Shown here: one piece after another, positions 32,235 to 40,505 of the stretch
Layout: each line of letters starts with the position of its first letter
Numbering within the stretch: position 1 is the first letter of the stretch
The notes under the pieces: generated by a model
Told to the model about the DNA's origin: nothing
The model's database searches: none
The model's input: only the letters and a program-made list of their open reading frames with translations
Made by a program: the position numbers and the translations under genes
NCBI GenBank assembly: GCA_022394775.1
Contig: JAGFCB010000046.1
Coordinates: 1-40,505 of the forward strand
DNA length: 40,505 nucleotides
Reading direction: 5' to 3'
Source of the DNA: Candidatus Poribacteria bacterium
GTDB lineage: Bacteria; Poribacteria; WGA-4E; WGA-3G

Positions 32235-32772
32235 ATCCGTTCTCATCTCCGAATCCTGTCTTCAGAACCGAATTCGCGAACTTGGCGCACAAATTTCTAC
32301 CGATTACCAAAACCAAGAGTTAGTCCTACTCGGCGTACTCAGGGGCAGTGTGTTATTTTTTGCAGACCTCGCGCGGGCAATATCTGCGACGGGGCCCCCT
32401 AATCCGGATTGTGGTGTCCGCGTCCGATTTGAATTCGTGCAACTCATGAGCTACCACGAAAGCACGAAGCCATCAAAAGTGCAACTCATTCGCGGCGGTA
32501 GTAATTACCTTGAACACCAGCACGTTCTCATCGTCGAAGATATTATTGACACCGGACAGACTTTGAAGTTTCTCCGTGAACACCTCGGAACGCTGAACCC
32601 TAAAACCGTTAAGGTATGCACACTGCTTGACAAACCTTCTCAACGTCAAGTACCAGTTACCATCGACTACACAGGTTTTGAGATCCCAGATACCTTTGTC
32701 GTCGGATACGGACTTGATTACGCCCAGCAGTATCGGAATTTACCCTATATCGCGCTGTTGAAATCGACTTAA
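32209..32772 (+). CDS. hpt: Hypoxanthine phosphoribosyltransferase
   Basis: This is a 187-aa purine salvage enzyme that makes IMP or GMP from hypoxanthine or guanine and PRPP. The start at ATG 32209 lies inside tilS and gives the normal family N-terminus; the open frame reaches further up but is out of family. Motifs are LLGVLRGSVLFFADLAR, the PRPP loop VLIVEDIIDTGQTL, and the C-terminal FEIPDTFVVGYGLDYAQQYRNLPYI. The tilS-hpt overlap implies joint translation. Confidence 0.95.
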   Translation: MPATKPHPESVLISESCLQNRIRELGAQISTDYQNQELVLLGVLRGSVLFFADLARAISATGPPNPDCGVRVRFEFVQLMSYHESTKPSKVQLIRGGSNYLEHQHVLIVEDIIDTGQTLKFLREHLGTLNPKTVKVCTLLDKPSQRQVPVTIDYTGFEIPDTFVVGYGLDYAQQYRNLPYIALLKST

Positions 32773-32816
32773 TTACCTTAATATTCAGTAAAAACGCTTT
32801 TTCTCTAAATAATTAA

Positions 32817-32845
32817 TTGACAAAAAATCATATATTTGCTATAAT
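32817..32845 (+). promoter_or_regulatory. Consensus sigma-70 promoter for the cytochrome c gene
   Basis: TTGACA (32817-32822) and TATAAT (32840-32845) with an exact 17-base spacer, about 32 bases before the start codon. Both hexamers are perfect. Confidence 0.8.
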
Positions 32846-32877
32846 TTTTAGAATAACTCATCGTTCAAAGGAGATTT

Positions 32878-33663
32878 ATGATGCGTAAATTCGTTTCGTT
32901 TGCCCTATGTGGCGTTTTGATCGCGGCATTCATCTTTTTCACACACGCACAAATGTCGGACAAAGCGCAACTGGGGCGCGAACTTTTTCACGATCCAACC
33001 TTCAAAGGGACAATCAAACCGGGTAAAGTAAAAGGTTACGCTACTGGACTTAGCTGCGCAAACTGCCACGCAGATTTTGATGACACAGCAAATCCAGATG
33101 GTGTCATTCGCGCCGGACATAGTGTTGTCGGTGTCCCACACCGTGGCGAAGCAAAAGGCGGGATGATTAAAGCTGCAGATTTTGCGCGCGCAGCGGGCGG
33201 CGGCGGCTTCTGCTATCAACATTTCTTACATCGAATTCCTGGACCTGAAGTTGATCCGACCGCAATTCCAGCAGAACACGCCGAAGCACTCATGGCTTAT
33301 TTTGAAGCCATCTCCGGTGATAATAAGGGACCCCAGTTTGAAATAGCAATGCTCGATGACGATGCGAAAAAGGCTGCCGGTGAAAAACTTGCTGCAATGA
33401 GCGGCGATGCTGAGAATGGATGGCAACTTTTCGGACGTGCCTGCATCGTTTGCCACCCGTCCCCTTACAAAGCCGGTATTGGCCCGCGGCTTGTCGGAAC
33501 CAGAGCACCTCGCAACATTGATGCAGCAGTCTTGCGTTGGGCAACTAAAATTCGTGGTGGTGGTACGCTTATGCCGTTCTACGCCCCTGACATCCTCAGC
33601 GACCAAGATATCGCTGACATTCTCGCGTTTGCACGTCAAGAATTAGAAAACGCAGGAAAATAA
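32878..33663 (+). CDS. Dihaem c-type cytochrome, exported
   Basis: This 261-aa protein has a signal peptide (residues 1-24, ending FTHAQ). GGAG lies 4-7 bases before two adjacent ATG codons, so the start could be 32878 or 32881. Two haem-binding motifs are seen: CANCH (Cys60, Cys63, His64) and CIVCH (Cys189, Cys192, His193). Met232 (GGTLMPFY) is a likely axial ligand for the second haem. Between them lies a linker. It is a periplasmic electron carrier of the two-domain cytochrome c or c-peroxidase-like type; partner enzymes are not in the window. A terminator follows. Confidence 0.9.
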   Translation: MMRKFVSFALCGVLIAAFIFFTHAQMSDKAQLGRELFHDPTFKGTIKPGKVKGYATGLSCANCHADFDDTANPDGVIRAGHSVVGVPHRGEAKGGMIKAADFARAAGGGGFCYQHFLHRIPGPEVDPTAIPAEHAEALMAYFEAISGDNKGPQFEIAMLDDDAKKAAGEKLAAMSGDAENGWQLFGRACIVCHPSPYKAGIGPRLVGTRAPRNIDAAVLRWATKIRGGGTLMPFYAPDILSDQDIADILAFARQELENAGK

Positions 33664-33673
33664 CCATAATTCA

Positions 33674-33706
33674 GGCTGGGACACAGGCTTCCCAGCCAAA
33701 TTTTTT
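33674..33706 (+). terminator. Rho-independent terminator after the cytochrome gene
   Basis: GGCTGGGA (33674-33681) and TCCCAGCC (33690-33697) form a perfect 8-bp stem with an 8-base loop, followed by AAA and six T (33701-33706). Confidence 0.85.
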
Positions 33707-33896
33707 ATTGTATTCAACTTATCGGTTTCTGTAACCAACTCTCTTCACTATGCGTTAGTGTTAGTAACAAAAAGTCTTAATTTGATCGTTTAGGGTGCAA
33801 TTTGCCAACCCGTTCAGTTCTTAGCTTATCTAAAGACTTTGAACACAGAACACATCGGTATTTCACCCAATCCGAACATGAAGAGAGGATGGTATT

Positions 33897-34442
33897 ATGA
33901 GAGTATCTCGAATCAATATACTTTTCTACTCGTCCTTAGTAGGTATTTACATTCTCCTCACAGGTCTTGTATTAAGTTTAGCGAGCTGCGGTGGTAGCAA
34001 CCTAAAGAATCCTGTATCAGAAGACGTTACAACGGAAGAAGATAGTGAAGCCACAGATGGTATTATTGAACTTACACAAGTCTCAAGTGTGAAGGAGCCA
34101 GAGCAAGTTAGCGATCTTGACGTACAAATTACCGTTACCAAAAAAACGGTGAAGCCTGGTGAAAACGTAGAACTGACCGCTTCCTTGAAAGGCGTTAGAG
34201 GGACCAGTGTTACACTGAACTGGTTGAATATCACCCAGTTCGGGGAACTTTCCGCCTCCAGCGAAAATCCTGTTACTTGGACTGCACCTCAGACACTAAA
34301 TGGGGAAAATGTTCGAGTCGAAGTTATTCAACTTGTTGTGACTGTGATTAGCGAGGTTGTTTCAGTGGGGTCCTCTGGAATTGAAACCGATACACAAATT
34401 TTTACAGACACGAAAAATGTCTTGCTGACCGTTAGAAATTAG
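33897..34442 (+). CDS. Hypothetical lipoprotein with Ig-like domain
   Basis: This is a 181-aa protein. The N-terminus is a lipoprotein signal: basic residues, a hydrophobic stretch, then the lipobox LASC with Cys near residue 31. An acidic linker (TTEEDSEATDG) follows. The rest is beta-rich: ITVTKKTVKPGENVELTASLKG and TSVTLNWLNITQFGELSA look like an Ig-like or cadherin-like strand pattern. GAGAGGATGG precedes the ATG. It is probably a surface or periplasmic lipoprotein, family unknown. Confidence 0.7.
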   Translation: MRVSRINILFYSSLVGIYILLTGLVLSLASCGGSNLKNPVSEDVTTEEDSEATDGIIELTQVSSVKEPEQVSDLDVQITVTKKTVKPGENVELTASLKGVRGTSVTLNWLNITQFGELSASSENPVTWTAPQTLNGENVRVEVIQLVVTVISEVVSVGSSGIETDTQIFTDTKNVLLTVRN

Positions 34443-34533
34443 TTAATAGCCGCAAATTCTGTATAAGTGAGCATCTGCTCAAGTTTCCACAGAATTGCCT
34501 CTGTTTTGTATTGTTAAGCTGTTAAGGGACCAA

Positions 34534-35322
34534 ATGAATAGAAGGTTAATTCACATTTTTATAGCTGTCTTGTCTGTAGTGGTACTTTCTGAAGCGCCCC
34601 TCGCTGCGGGTGTTCAGCAACACCTCGTTCAGAAAGGTGAAACATTATCGGAGATCGCACAGAAATATAAAGTACCGCTCAAATCGATTATCCAAGCGAA
34701 CAGTATTAAGTCGGCACACCGCATACAGATCGGGAAAACGCTGCGTATACCCGGAAACGCCTTCGGTCTCAGTGAAATCCTCTATCAGGTTAAACGGGGA
34801 GATACCCTGATCGGTATCGCCCGTCTTCATAACGTTGAATGGAAGATTTTACAGAAAATCAACGGTATATCTTCGCCTCGTAACCTACAAATTGGCACAG
34901 AAATTCGGATTCCACACGATGGGAGTCTCGGCTTTATAAGCCCGCTTCGGGTACCTTTAGTTGTTACATCAAAGTACGGCTATCGACCCCACCCTGTAAC
35001 GGGCCGTTACCAGTTTCATAAAGGTATAGATTTCCGTGCCACTACTGGGACACGCGTCTACGCCTCTAAAGGTGGCAGAATCATTTTCGCCGGACGAAAA
35101 GGTGGCTACGGGAAAATCGTCGGTATAGAACACGAAGGCAATTTCACGACATGGTACGGACATCTGTCACGCATCAAGGTAAAAACCGGACAAACTGTAA
35201 ACAAGGGGAAAGTCATCGGTTTATCTGGAAACACGGGTATATCAACCGGTCCCCATTTACATTTTGAAATCAGGTACAAAGGTAGAAGTGAAAAACCAAC
35301 CAATCACCTTTCTATACCGTAA
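34534..35322 (+). CDS. LysM-domain M23 peptidoglycan endopeptidase
   Basis: This is a 262-aa exported peptidase. The start at ATG 34534 precedes the signal peptide (residues 1-25); an upstream ATG at 34495 would put 13 residues before it. Two LysM peptidoglycan-binding motifs follow (about 29-72 and 82-126). The M23 (LytM/lysostaphin-type) domain has zinc ligands His162 and Asp166 (HKGID) and His243 (GPHLHFE). His210 (WYGHLS) and His241 are catalytic. It cuts peptide cross-links in the wall. All ligands are present, so it should be an active enzyme and not an EnvC-type activator. It overlaps the next gene by 35 bases. Confidence 0.94.
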   Translation: MNRRLIHIFIAVLSVVVLSEAPLAAGVQQHLVQKGETLSEIAQKYKVPLKSIIQANSIKSAHRIQIGKTLRIPGNAFGLSEILYQVKRGDTLIGIARLHNVEWKILQKINGISSPRNLQIGTEIRIPHDGSLGFISPLRVPLVVTSKYGYRPHPVTGRYQFHKGIDFRATTGTRVYASKGGRIIFAGRKGGYGKIVGIEHEGNFTTWYGHLSRIKVKTGQTVNKGKVIGLSGNTGISTGPHLHFEIRYKGRSEKPTNHLSIP

Positions 35323-36763
35323 ACGCGGGTTGCTACTCATAGCAACTGTTTGTTTCTTATTGGCGTACTTTCTCGGTCAAAAAAGCACACTATCAGATCC
35401 ACTCAACCTGAGACCTGAAGTCGGCGCACGCGGGATCGGGTTGGGTGGTGCTTTTATTACCAGCACAGATGACGCAACCAGTCCGCTCTGGAATCCTGCT
35501 GGACTTGCTGCCCTACAACGTGGAAACCTCACCTATGACCTGTCCCAAGGTGCAGTCTCCCTCGCTTATCCTATCAAATCTATTGGCACATTCGGTGTAA
35601 ATTTCCTCGATTTAAATGGTAGCGATCGTTTCCTATTAGATCATACCGCAAATCCGATTGGCAGCTTTGAACTCGGCAACAATCAGGCACTCCTCTCTTA
35701 TGCGAGGAAATTTGGTCCTTTGCAACTCGGCACCAGCACAGGATATAGCCGTGCCCCTTACCACGGTAGCCTCTGGGCACGAAATTATGACGTGGGTGTC
35801 CTGACAGAAATTAACGACCATCTTGCCTTTGGAATGCGGGTACGTGATATCTCCGGCGTAACTATTCGACATAAAGATGGACAGGTTTTACAAACCTTTG
35901 ACCAGCAATTTGCCATCGGTGCTGTCCTCACACCGCACCCAATTATTCGATGGCACAATCGCTTAGATATTATGCCCTCTTGCTTTGGGACAAGTTTAGA
36001 AATAGGAAATAAGACACTCTCTGCCCGCGTCGGATCAACATTTACCTTCAGTGATGAACTCCCATCGCAATCCTGGAGTGTAGGATTTTCACTCAATCAA
36101 TTGGGAAAGCAGCTCCATTACACACTCCTTAATCAAGACAACCTTGAATATAAACACCTCGTCTCAATAGGTATGTCTTTTGGTGGAACACAACTTACCT
36201 CACAGAAGCCAGATGCAACCGCTTTAAGTCCATCGGAAACACCAAGATCCAAATCAACAACTGAAACAAAAAAAACAGAACAACCAAAGCCCGCGCACAA
36301 GGCGGTTCAAATAGTGAAACAGTACGATATTGATGTAGAACTTATGCTCGCCATTATTCACGCCGAATCCAACTTTAATCCGATTGCTGTGTCTAAAAAC
36401 GGCGCAGGTGGATTGATGCAGATGATGCCCGAAACTGCCCGTGAACTTGGACTCAAAGTGCCACAATATCCGGATAAACGGAAACCGAAACTTGATTCAA
36501 ATATAGATGAACGATTTAACCCATACAAAAACCTGCACGCCGGTTTAACTTATTTCAGAATGCTTGCAGAGAAATATGAAGGTAATCTGACCTTAGCACT
36601 CGGTGCCTACAACGTCGGACCCGGTAAGGTGAGATTAGCTGGTCCCCTTAACAGTAATGGTAAAAAGTATGCGAATAAGGTACTCAACCGCTACCAATAC
36701 TATCGGGACAATGTAACACAAATGAAAACTGATCTCAAGCGGTTAGAAGCGGTATTAAACTAA
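35288..36763 (+). CDS. Outer-membrane PorV/UPF0164-like barrel fused to a lytic transglycosylase (SLT) domain
   Basis: This is a 491-aa protein. The start at GTG 35288 has AAAGGT just upstream; TTG 35264 is the alternative. A signal anchor (about 10-30) is followed by a part typical of PorV/UPF0164 outer-membrane proteins: LNLRPEVGARGIGLGGAFITSTDDATSPLWNPAGLA, then alternating beta strands up to about residue 302. A low-complexity Ser/Thr/Pro/Lys linker (about 310-337) leads to a C-terminal SLT domain. That domain has catalytic Glu360 (HAESNFNP), GAGGLMQMMPETA and ALGAYNVGPGKV. It starts inside the M23 peptidase gene. An outer-membrane barrel with its own wall-cutting enzyme is unusual. Confidence 0.85.
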   Translation: MKNQPITFLYRKRGLLLIATVCFLLAYFLGQKSTLSDPLNLRPEVGARGIGLGGAFITSTDDATSPLWNPAGLAALQRGNLTYDLSQGAVSLAYPIKSIGTFGVNFLDLNGSDRFLLDHTANPIGSFELGNNQALLSYARKFGPLQLGTSTGYSRAPYHGSLWARNYDVGVLTEINDHLAFGMRVRDISGVTIRHKDGQVLQTFDQQFAIGAVLTPHPIIRWHNRLDIMPSCFGTSLEIGNKTLSARVGSTFTFSDELPSQSWSVGFSLNQLGKQLHYTLLNQDNLEYKHLVSIGMSFGGTQLTSQKPDATALSPSETPRSKSTTETKKTEQPKPAHKAVQIVKQYDIDVELMLAIIHAESNFNPIAVSKNGAGGLMQMMPETARELGLKVPQYPDKRKPKLDSNIDERFNPYKNLHAGLTYFRMLAEKYEGNLTLALGAYNVGPGKVRLAGPLNSNGKKYANKVLNRYQYYRDNVTQMKTDLKRLEAVLN

Positions 36764-36808
36764 CGAAAAACGTGCTTACAAAATGCACTACGACTGCGAG
36801 AAACTGAT

Positions 36809-38065
36809 ATGGATAAAATTAGATTGGCAATCGTTGGATGCGGTGGGATGGGACACCGGCACATGTATGGGTTAGCAGAACTCCATCAGGCAGGATGGGA
36901 GCGTTTTAACCTTGTCGGTGCATGTGACCCCGTACTCGCTAATGCCGAGTCACTCGCTACACAAGCAGCGGAACGCTTCGGCGAAAAACCTGCCGTTGTT
37001 GGAAGCCTGGAAGAACTCGCTGAAATCGGTGTTGATGCTGTGGATGTGACAACTACGCCGCCGTATCACCACACTGTCGCTATTGAAACCCTTGAACGCG
37101 GTTGGCATACCATGGTCGAAAAACCTATGGGGCTAACTGTCCGCGCGTGCAACCTCATTCGCAGCGCTGCTGATGCATCCGACGCAATCCTCAGTGTTGC
37201 TGAGAACTATCGGCGCGACCCAATAAACCGGCTCGCAAAAGCACTACTTGAGGCAGAGGTTATCGGTACACCGCGCTTCCTCATCCACCACGCAATCGGC
37301 GGAACAAATCGCATGCTTATCTCTGTCTGGCGACATCAGAAAGACCAAAGCGGTGTGTTGCTTGATGTCGGTGTTCACTATGCTGACATGATGGAGTATC
37401 TACTCGGCGAAGTTAATACCGTTTATGCGCAAACCCGGCTGCACGAACCTATCCGGCATAATTCCGCCGCAGTGACCGGTGAATCCGGATCTAACCCGGC
37501 TGGTGTCTATACGAAATGGCAGCGCGAGATGCCCGCCGAATTTGAGGCAACAGCAGAGGACGCTGCTTATGCAACGCTGACTTTCAACAACGGCGTTGTC
37601 GGGCAATATATTGAGGATCATGGGGCGTGGGGACAAGGCAGCTGGCTCCGCAAAATTCACGGATCCCAAGGTTCTATGACGCTCCCCGGCGACCGAGGTG
37701 GAGGCAGTATTACCCTCAATATTGATGGACAGGAAACGATTAACGACCAACGGATTTTGGACCTCGTCCCAGACTTCCGCTTAGATGCTGTCACAGCAGA
37801 CCTTTTCGGCGGCGACCGATTGTGGAACTACTCATTTACGCAAGGGGACGCGAAAAATATCGCTATGGAATACGGTGAATTTGCTGAAGTCATTGCTGGA
37901 AACAGGGAAGTTGAAGTCGATGGCTATCAAGGCACACGTTCCGTCGCGCTCTCCTACGCAATCCTTGAGTCCGGCGCAACGGGGCAAATTGTTCAGATGG
38001 ATCAGATGCTGAATGAATCCATTAATACCTATCAACGCGAGATTGATGAAGGCTTAGGCATCTGA
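36809..38065 (+). CDS. Gfo/Idh/MocA-family oxidoreductase
   Basis: This 418-aa NAD(P)-dependent dehydrogenase of sugar or inositol-like substrates has a Rossmann fold at the N-terminus (IRLAIVGCGGMGHRHMYGL, with GCGGMG). The family EKP motif is in VEKPMGLTVRACN. The C-terminal alpha/beta domain has VGVHYADMMEYLLGEV (the catalytic D-x3-H-like H-Y). It is longer than the usual 330-380 aa, mostly in the C-terminal half. The next gene, 21 bases downstream, is another member, so the two probably form an operon. Confidence 0.92.
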   Translation: MDKIRLAIVGCGGMGHRHMYGLAELHQAGWERFNLVGACDPVLANAESLATQAAERFGEKPAVVGSLEELAEIGVDAVDVTTTPPYHHTVAIETLERGWHTMVEKPMGLTVRACNLIRSAADASDAILSVAENYRRDPINRLAKALLEAEVIGTPRFLIHHAIGGTNRMLISVWRHQKDQSGVLLDVGVHYADMMEYLLGEVNTVYAQTRLHEPIRHNSAAVTGESGSNPAGVYTKWQREMPAEFEATAEDAAYATLTFNNGVVGQYIEDHGAWGQGSWLRKIHGSQGSMTLPGDRGGGSITLNIDGQETINDQRILDLVPDFRLDAVTADLFGGDRLWNYSFTQGDAKNIAMEYGEFAEVIAGNREVEVDGYQGTRSVALSYAILESGATGQIVQMDQMLNESINTYQREIDEGLGI

Positions 38066-38086
38066 TTTTAAAGGACAATCTGCACG

Positions 38087-39151
38087 ATGGAAAGCACACA
38101 TGAATTCGGAATCGGTCTAATCGGGTTGGGCATCGGGCAGCAGCATCTGCTCGGCTATCAACGCAGAGGGTTACGCGTCGCTGCAATCTGCGACAAAGAC
38201 ACAACACGCCTTAACGAAACCGGCAACACATTTGGTATTGATAAAAGATACACCCGCATCGCTGACCTGATTGCCGATACCGACGTTGATGTCGTGGACA
38301 TGGCGGTACAACCCTGGATCCGTTCTCCTATCGTCAAAGCCGCCGCCGAAGCCGGCAAACACATCCTCTGTCAAAAACCCTTCTCAATGTCAATGCAACA
38401 AGCGGTTGAAATGGTAGAGACCTGTGAGCAACACAACGTGCAACTCATGGTGAACCAAAACTCTTGCTTTGTTCCCGGCTTTCTCGCCATTGAACCCTAT
38501 ATCAACGCTGAACACCTCGGCGAAATCTACCATGTTTCCATAACCTGCAACGGATTTTACACCGAGTTCCCTGAACGCCACTTAATCCCCGCGATGCAAG
38601 TACACCATATCGGGCTTGTCCACAAGTGGTTCGGTGAATACGAGAGCGTTTACTGCCAAGCACACGGACATAACAGGTCTATTGAGGACGGAGAAACCCT
38701 GTCTGTAGCACTCTTCACAAGTCGAAGCGGCACACAAGGCTTACTTTCCTGTAACTGGGCATTCCTTGCTGATTCCGGACGCAACTTGCAACATCCACAC
38801 GAGGAAATCCGAATTCAAGGCACAAAAGGCGCGATCTACGGGAACAGCAACGACATGACGATTCACCTCACGGAACCAGAAGTCCGTGATATTAAACCTT
38901 CGATAGAAGGAACATGGTTTCCCGATGCTTTCGGTAACGTGATGGCACACTTTTTGGAATGCTTACAAACAGGCAAAAAACCGATTACAGATGGACGGGG
39001 TAACCTACACGTTGTCCAGACCATATTTGCCATGCACCAGTCTGCCACATCAGGAGAAGTCGTTATGCTTGATGATATTTCGTTAGAGGCCGATTATGAT
39101 CTAAGCCCTCACCCCGTGCATAGTGCAGATGATACAGTTATCCTACAGTAA
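38087..39151 (+). CDS. Gfo/Idh/MocA-family oxidoreductase
   Basis: This is a 354-aa dehydrogenase of the same superfamily as its upstream neighbour but a distant relative. The N-terminal fold reads GIGLIGLGIGQQHLLGYQ; the family Lys motif is CQKPFSMSMQQAVEM. MQVHHIGLVHKWFGEYESVYCQ carries the catalytic-region His. It has AAAGGA before the start. The convergent enolase-superfamily gene lies 76 bases beyond its end. The substrate is not predictable. Confidence 0.92.
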   Translation: MESTHEFGIGLIGLGIGQQHLLGYQRRGLRVAAICDKDTTRLNETGNTFGIDKRYTRIADLIADTDVDVVDMAVQPWIRSPIVKAAAEAGKHILCQKPFSMSMQQAVEMVETCEQHNVQLMVNQNSCFVPGFLAIEPYINAEHLGEIYHVSITCNGFYTEFPERHLIPAMQVHHIGLVHKWFGEYESVYCQAHGHNRSIEDGETLSVALFTSRSGTQGLLSCNWAFLADSGRNLQHPHEEIRIQGTKGAIYGNSNDMTIHLTEPEVRDIKPSIEGTWFPDAFGNVMAHFLECLQTGKKPITDGRGNLHVVQTIFAMHQSATSGEVVMLDDISLEADYDLSPHPVHSADDTVILQ

Positions 39152-39227
39152 AGCCACCCACCTCATCAAGGTGATTTAGGGATTACTTGTACTATTATAG
39201 CTTTATCAATTATATCCTTCTATACAC

Positions 39228-40415
39228 CTACCAATCCCCTCGCCGATTATCCCAGAGATGCGCTTTGACAACCTCTTCATTGAGTTCAGTTCCCCACCCC
39301 GGACGCGTCGGTATCTTCATATAACCGTCTACAATATCTGGCACGTATGTCGTTAAATCGTCTTTCCACGGGACATCATCAATATCAATCTCCATGATCC
39401 GCACGTTTGGCAGGACAGCACAGAGGCTCGCACTCATGTAGGTAGCAAGATGGCTATAGTAATTATGCGGGGCAACATTGAGCTGGAACACATCCGCCAA
39501 GTCCCCGATCTTCTTTGAGGGTGCGAACCCGTTCCACGGCACATCTATCATAAAAACATCGGCAGCACGACACTCAAAATAGGGTAGATATTCGCGCATG
39601 TAATAGAGATTCTCACCGGTGCATATCTTCGTCGTCGTGGAATCCTTGATTTGGCGGATAGCTTCATGATCATACATATCAATCTCCAGCCACAGCATGT
39701 CGAACTGCTCGAGTACTTTAGCAATACGCATGCACGCCTCCGGTTTGAAATTGAAGTTCAAATCAAGGTTGATACCAACATCAGGTCCAACCGCCTCTCT
39801 AAAGGTGCCGATTAAAGTTTCAATGTGCCGTAGGAGTTGAGACGTTACGTTTCCGTCAGTCGTGCCAGATCTACCACCAAAGCCGGGAAAATAGACAGAA
39901 GCCGGGTCGCCGGGGAAAACAATGTTAGTTTTCAAAGCAGTGAATCCCTTTTCGACGACTTCACGACCTAACGCAGCGATGTCATCCATCGTTCTTAAAG
40001 GTGGCACGCCGATGAGTTCAAAGTTACGCGCACGAGAGCTGCCACAATGTGACCAGTAAACACGCACGTCGTCGCGTGTCGGTCCGCCGAACAACTCCAC
40101 AACGGAAATCCCTAACGCCTTCGCCTTAATATCTACCAATGCACACTCAATACCAGCAATCGCCTTCGCAGCAATACCTCCTGGACTTTGTCGAGAACCG
40201 CGGATCATGTCCCAGAACCGCATCTCATAAGCGCGCGGATCTTTCCCAATCAGCAGAGATGTTAGGTCTTTAATCGTCCCCACCACGCCATTTGGGTTTC
40301 TACCATCGCTACATTCACCGTAGCCAGTGATACCTGCATCGGTTTCCACCTTCGTAAAAATCCAAGGCCGCCATCCCGCGTCCACGACAAAAGTTTCAAT
40401 ATTTATAATTTTCAT
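39228..40415 (-). CDS. Mandelate racemase/muconate-lactonizing enzyme family (sugar-acid dehydratase-like)
   Basis: This is a 395-aa enolase-superfamily enzyme. The N-terminal capping domain runs from MKIINIETFVVDAG, followed by the TIM barrel. Metal ligands are visible on three successive strands: Asp in GINLDLNFNF, Glu in LWLEIDMYDHEA and Glu in KICTGENLYYMREY. The Lys in ALKTNIVFPG is a candidate general base. Such enzymes dehydrate or epimerise sugar acids. GGGAG lies 6 bases before the ATG. Only 9 bases separate it from the upstream Gfo/Idh gene on the same strand, so it is part of a sugar-catabolic operon. Confidence 0.92.
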   Translation of the reverse strand: MKIINIETFVVDAGWRPWIFTKVETDAGITGYGECSDGRNPNGVVGTIKDLTSLLIGKDPRAYEMRFWDMIRGSRQSPGGIAAKAIAGIECALVDIKAKALGISVVELFGGPTRDDVRVYWSHCGSSRARNFELIGVPPLRTMDDIAALGREVVEKGFTALKTNIVFPGDPASVYFPGFGGRSGTTDGNVTSQLLRHIETLIGTFREAVGPDVGINLDLNFNFKPEACMRIAKVLEQFDMLWLEIDMYDHEAIRQIKDSTTTKICTGENLYYMREYLPYFECRAADVFMIDVPWNGFAPSKKIGDLADVFQLNVAPHNYYSHLATYMSASLCAVLPNVRIMEIDIDDVPWKDDLTTYVPDIVDGYMKIPTRPGWGTELNEEVVKAHLWDNRRGDW

Positions 40416-40424
40416 ACAATCTCC

Positions 40425-40505
40425 CTACAGTTTAACGACTTCCTTTCGACGATCTGATTCAAGGAGCGCATCACAGATACGCATTGTATTTACTGCTACC
40501 TCAGA
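40425..40505 (-). CDS. Gfo/Idh/MocA-family oxidoreductase, C-terminal end (5' cut off by window)
   Basis: The minus-strand frame from the window edge to the TAG at 40427-40425 encodes 26 residues, NTMRICDALLESDRRKEVVKL at the end. This matches the last helix of Gfo/Idh/MocA dehydrogenases. It lies 9 bases before the enolase-superfamily gene, so the two are likely co-transcribed. Only the tail is visible. Confidence 0.6.
   Translation of the reverse strand, partial: SEVAVNTMRICDALLESDRRKEVVKL

Noticed and set aside
39158..39172. CACCT/AGGTG hairpin between convergent genes as terminator
   Set aside because: Only a 5-bp stem and no T run.

Overview
The window looks like a chromosomal segment of a 'Candidatus Poribacteria'-type genome or a close relative. 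This is inferred from gene content, not from a marker gene. It has a phytanoyl-CoA dioxygenase-family enzyme, an enolase-superfamily (mandelate racemase type) enzyme, four whole or partial Gfo/Idh/MocA dehydrogenases, a luciferase-like oxidoreductase, and three exported proteins ending in a KLxTxWGxxK tail. Short palindromic or terminal-inverted-repeat elements fill many intergenic gaps. Housekeeping genes have moderate GC and AT-rich intergenic regions.

Layout. 1-7309: end of a Gfo/Idh gene, a zinc alcohol dehydrogenase, endonuclease IV (nfo), a membrane zinc-ribbon protein, a copper-chaperone-like HMA protein, obg, proB, a small coiled-coil gene and proA. A repeat element and the small gene separate proB from proA. 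7356-20371: an accessory, defence-like block. It holds a Uma2-type nuclease, a type III DNA methyltransferase (mod) broken at a 10-G tract, two proteins with C-terminal HEPN-type RX4H motifs, a 1.3-kb repeat-rich non-coding stretch, and three overlapping genes: an unrecognised 212-aa protein, an unrecognised 985-aa helical protein and the type III Res helicase-nuclease. 20512-28312: two tandem related exported proteins, a MurJ-like flippase, glycerophosphodiesterase, an NtrC-type regulator, a luciferase-like oxidoreductase and an aldo/keto reductase. 28468-30715: tRNA-Leu(UAA), initiator tRNA-Met, an exported lectin-fold-like protein, a PhyH-family dioxygenase and a CAU-anticodon tRNA. 30792-36763: tilS-hpt, a dihaem cytochrome c, a lipoprotein, a LysM-M23 peptidase, and an outer-membrane-barrel/lytic-transglycosylase fusion that overlaps it. 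36809-40505: sugar or polyol catabolism genes (two Gfo/Idh, one enolase-superfamily enzyme, and the end of another Gfo/Idh).

Main point of interest. The 7.3-20.4 kb block resembles a type III restriction-modification locus whose mod and res are about 8 kb apart, with two HEPN proteins and a 212-aa/985-aa pair between them. The pair is translationally coupled to Res. The mod gene has a homopolymer that puts it out of frame by one base, as in phase-variable mod genes, and its central target-recognition part is more AT-rich than its ends. Other points: mobile-element ends that supply the C-termini and stop codons of host genes, a 26-bp duplication of the 3' end of the glycerophosphodiesterase gene around one such element, and phased, oppositely oriented TTCATGAA-like arrays upstream of the 212-aa gene.
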